Of a stretch of 45,693 bases of DNA, positions 43,005 to 45,693 are shown one piece after another. Below the pieces are notes generated by a model that was not told the DNA's origin, made no database searches, and saw only the letters and a program-made list of their open reading frames with translations. Made by a program: the position numbers and the translations under genes. The stretch covers positions 1-45,693 of the forward strand of contig VBHI01000198.1 of assembly GCA_005881495.1 (NCBI GenBank), written 5' to 3'. Origin of the DNA: Chloroflexota bacterium. Its GTDB lineage: Bacteria > Chloroflexota > Ktedonobacteria > Ktedonobacterales > Ktedonobacteraceae. Position 1 is the stretch's first letter, and every line of letters starts with the position of its first letter.

Positions 43005-43868
43005 ATGCGCCTGGCTATTCTTACATCACGCATCCGCGTGGAAGAGAAACTATTGATCGATGCTCTAAGACAGAGGGCAATTGCATTTGACATCGTCGAT
43101 GATGGAGAATTGCTATTTGATCTGTCAAACCCTGATGAGCGATGGCGTGAATATGATGCCGTCCTCTGCCGCAGCCTGAGCCAATCGCGTGGGTTAGCAG
43201 TGCTCAATATATTGGAGCATTGGGGCATACGTGTGTATAACCCGGCGGCGGTGACTGCACTGTGTAACGATAAGTTGCTCACGACACTGGCGCTGTTCCG
43301 TGCAGGCATCCCGACTCCGCATACATTGTTAGCCTTTGATTCCCAGGTAGCCATTCGCGGTATGGAGATGCTGAGTTATCCGGTCGTCCTTAAGCCAACG
43401 ACCGGGTCGTGGGGACGCTTGGTGGCGCGCATTAATGACCGTGATGCAGCAGAAGCGGTGCTCGAACACCGGGAGACGCTTGGCTCCTATCAGCAGCATA
43501 TCCACTACATACAGGAGCATATCGCCAAGCCGCAGCGTGATATTCGCGCTTTTGTCGTCGGTGAGCGTACCATATGTGCGATCTACCGCACCAGCGAACA
43601 CTGGGTCACGAACACCGCTCGTGGCGCGGTTGCTAGCAATTGTCCGGTCACTCCTGAGCTTGATAGCTTGTGTGTGCGTGCTGCGCAGGCAGTTGGCGGG
43701 GGCATCCTGGCAATCGACGTGCTGGAAGACGCACAACGCGGCCTGCTGGTCAATGAAATCAATGCCACGATGGAGTTCCGCAATAGCATTGCTCCAACAG
43801 GCGTTGATATACCCAGTGTGATGCTTGATTACGTACTGAGTGCCATGAAGGAGGAGGCTGTAAGATGA
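43005..43868 (+). CDS. lysX: LysW--alpha-aminoadipate ligase
   Basis: 287 residues, ATP-grasp fold of the RimK/LysX family. Visible are [19 protein letters not shown] in the central domain, [10 protein letters not shown], and [12 protein letters not shown] near the C-terminus. It joins alpha-aminoadipate (and in some species glutamate) to the LysW tail. The lysine T-boxes and EDWGE LysW favour aminoadipate, but dual use for arginine cannot be excluded. The ATG at 43005 lies after GGGAGAG; the frame upstream overlaps lysW and is not used. Overlaps lysY by four bases (ATGA). Confidence 0.92.
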   Translation: MRLAILTSRIRVEEKLLIDALRQRAIAFDIVDDGELLFDLSNPDERWREYDAVLCRSLSQSRGLAVLNILEHWGIRVYNPAAVTALCNDKLLTTLALFRAGIPTPHTLLAFDSQVAIRGMEMLSYPVVLKPTTGSWGRLVARINDRDAAEAVLEHRETLGSYQQHIHYIQEHIAKPQRDIRAFVVGERTICAIYRTSEHWVTNTARGAVASNCPVTPELDSLCVRAAQAVGGGILAIDVLEDAQRGLLVNEINATMEFRNSIAPTGVDIPSVMLDYVLSAMKEEAVR

Positions 43869-44876
43869 ATCGCCTGCGTGTTGCTATCATCGGCAGCTCT
43901 GGCTATACAGGCGGGGAACTGGTGCGGCTCCTACTCTTCCACCCGCGGGTTGAGTTGACGCAGGTTGCGTCCAGCAGTCATGCCGGGCATTACTTGCATG
44001 GCGTGCATCCGAATTTGCGCAAACTCAGTTCACTGCGCTTCTGCCATCCCAATGACCTGACGTCATGTGACGTACTCTTTCTTTGCCAGCCCCACGGTGT
44101 ATCCTCCAGGGAGATTGAACACTACTGGGCAATTGCGCCACGCGTCATCGACCTTTCAGCCGATTTCAGATTGCGCTCTGCTGGACTGTACGAACGATGG
44201 TATGGTGAGCCTCATTGTGCGTCCCATCTTCTGGAGGATGCTGTCTATGGCCTGCCTGAACTTCACCGCGCGGAACTGCCGGACGCGACTCTTGTAAGTG
44301 GCACCGGGTGTATGGCAACCGCGGCCATCCTGGGATTGGCTCCACTCTACCGGGCAGGTCTCGTGGATGGTGCACTTCCTCTCGTGGTATACTGCCGAAC
44401 TCATACAGGAGCTTGGTCGAGTCTCTGGTGGGGAGCTTCATCAGCATGTCGCTTTCTCTGCAACGGCAGTCGATATCGTGCGCGGTGTGCTTGTTACTGC
44501 TCATTCCTTTTTGAATGAGCGTGTGGATGAGCGAACATTGTGGCGGCTCTATCGTGAAGCCTATCAACACGAGCCTTTCATCCGGCTGATCAAAGAACGC
44601 AGTGGTGTTTACCGGTATCCCGAACCGAAGATTTTGGCGGGAAGCAACTATTGCGATATCGGCTTTGAACTCGACCCTATTCAGCAGAGGGTAGGGGCGG
44701 ATGGAGGGAAGCGTCTGGGAGACACTTCGAGGGAGGAAGGGAGGCGCGTAGTGATCATCGCTGCCCTGGACAACCTGCTGAAAGGCGCAGCCGGAAATGC
44801 TGTACAAGCTCTCAATTGCGTGTACGGTTGGGACGAGTCGTTGGGATTGACCTTTCCTGGTTTGCATCCCGTATAG
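43865..44876 (+). pseudogene. lysY: LysY (ArgC-type reductase), interrupted by deletion and frameshift
   Basis: The N-terminal part, frame of 43865, reads VAIIGSSGYTGGELVRLLL (NADP-binding), VIDLSADFRL, and SGTGCMATA with the active-site Cys, as far as VDGALPLVV near 44390. The C-terminal part then continues in another frame as TAELIQELGRV through FIRLIKERSGVYRYPEP, SNYCDIGFEL and DNLLKGAAGNAVQALN to FPGLHPV. About 35 residues expected between them (the ArgC/LysY stretch with SAGG..SPASHHPE..PTGHRH) are absent. Both parts otherwise look intact, so the break is recent or a sequence error. The intact enzyme would reduce LysW-aminoadipyl phosphate to the semialdehyde. Confidence 0.8.
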
Positions 44877-45014
44877 TTGTTTGCAGTATCCTCAAGGCGG
44901 ATCGTAAAAGAGAGCAAGCCCTGACCTCGCGCTGCGCCTCTATATGAAGAAGAGTATACATGAGCAAGCCTAAAGGGTCAATTGATTATACATTAGGAAG
45001 GATGGAGCTTTGCT

Positions 45015-45693
45015 ATGACGCTTGTCGTAAAGATTGGCGGTAGCCCAGGGGCCACCACTGCGAACATCGTGTGTGAGATAGCGAAGTGCGTTGCTCAGGG
45101 AGAGCGTATCGTCGTACTGCATGGAGGATCTGATCTCACGAACGCGCTCTCTGAGCGTTTGGGGCACCCGGCACGTATGGTTACCTCACCAGGTGGGATG
45201 GTCAGCCGCTACACGGATAGCGAAACCCTGCACATCTATGCTATGGCTGTGGCCGGACAGATCAATACCGAGCTGGTGGCCTGCTTGCAGCAACAGGGTA
45301 TCAATGCCCTCGGGCTAGCTGGAGTAGATGGGAGACTGCTGCTGGCGAGACGCAAGTCAATTGTACGCTCGCTCACTCCCGAGGGACGCCTACAAATACT
45401 GCGCGACGACTACACCGGACAGGTCGAGCGGGTGAATGATAGACTGCTCCGGCAGTTACTTGATGCTGGCTATACCCCCGTCATCGCGCCGCTGGCATTA
45501 AGCCGGGAGGGAGAACGCCTGAATGTGGATGGAGACCGTGCAGCTGCTGCAGTTGCCGTCGCGCTGCAGGCCGAGGCCCTGGTCATCATGACGAACGTTC
45601 CCGGTTTGTTGGCCGACCCAGGGGACGACACTACGCTCATCCGTAATATCCCTGCCGAACGCATTGCAGACTTCGCTGAATATGCCCAGGGCC
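45015..45693 (+). CDS. lysZ: LysW-aminoadipate kinase, N-terminal part
   Basis: 226 residues, cut by the window end. Amino-acid kinase fold of the ArgB/LysZ type: VVKIGGSPG at the N-terminus, VVLHGGSDLTNALSERLG, GINALGLAGVDGRLL, VNDRLLRQLLDAGYTPVIAP, LNVDGDRAAAAVAVAL and MTNVPGLL. It phosphorylates LysW-bound aminoadipate, upstream of LysY in the route. GGAG stands seven bases before the ATG. The 138-base gap after lysY (44877-45014) shows no gene or terminator. Confidence 0.9.
   Translation, partial: MTLVVKIGGSPGATTANIVCEIAKCVAQGERIVVLHGGSDLTNALSERLGHPARMVTSPGGMVSRYTDSETLHIYAMAVAGQINTELVACLQQQGINALGLAGVDGRLLLARRKSIVRSLTPEGRLQILRDDYTGQVERVNDRLLRQLLDAGYTPVIAPLALSREGERLNVDGDRAAAAVAVALQAEALVIMTNVPGLLADPGDDTTLIRNIPAERIADFAEYAQG

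Overview
The window most resembles a chromosomal segment of a Ktedonobacteria-like member of the Chloroflexota. This is an inference. It rests on the XRE/NB-ARC/WD40 protein, LysW-type lysine synthesis under T-box control, short dispersed palindromic repeats, and the mix of amino-acid and polyamine genes. No rRNA, CRISPR array, transposase or replication origin was seen. Roughly the first 9.9 kb looks clearly GC-richer than the rest, so this part may have a different history.

Region 1 (1-6.0 kb, all minus strand) holds a RidA-family end fragment, a DipZ-like redoxin, and four alpha/beta hydrolases. Two of the hydrolases are tandem epoxide hydrolases whose non-coding flanks are more alike than their coding parts. 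Region 2 (6.2-10.2 kb, plus) is a 1,223-residue STAND protein (HTH, NB-ARC-like NTPase, 14 WD40 blades) followed by a 77-residue protein of unknown function and a terminator. Region 3 (10.4-16.5 kb) holds two degenerate tRNA-like sequences, a peroxiredoxin-like protein without its cysteine, duplicated hairpins, the threonine-degradation pair tdh-kbl, a second peroxiredoxin-like protein, and a BNR-propeller/MoaD-like pair.

Region 4 (16.7-25.6 kb, plus) is a polar amino-acid ABC transporter followed by putrescine aminotransferase, a saccharopine-dehydrogenase-like protein and gamma-aminobutyraldehyde dehydrogenase. Together these look like uptake and putrescine/diamine catabolism to GABA. Region 5 (25.8-41.9 kb) is mixed: YqeC-like protein, an orphan MacB/FtsX permease, a UroD-like protein, cysteine desulfurase, nucleoside hydrolase, aminotransferase, APC permease, a pRiA4b-like zinc-finger protein, a ThuA-like protein, a small operon of a low-complexity membrane protein with ApbE and a ferric-reductase-like heme protein, and an F420-reductase-like protein.

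Region 6 (42.0 kb to the end) is the clearest regulatory story. A strong promoter is followed by two tandem T-box leaders whose specifier loops both read AAA (Lys), then lysW, lysX, lysY and lysZ of the LysW-carrier (alpha-aminoadipate) lysine pathway. The lysY gene appears broken by an internal deletion and frameshift.
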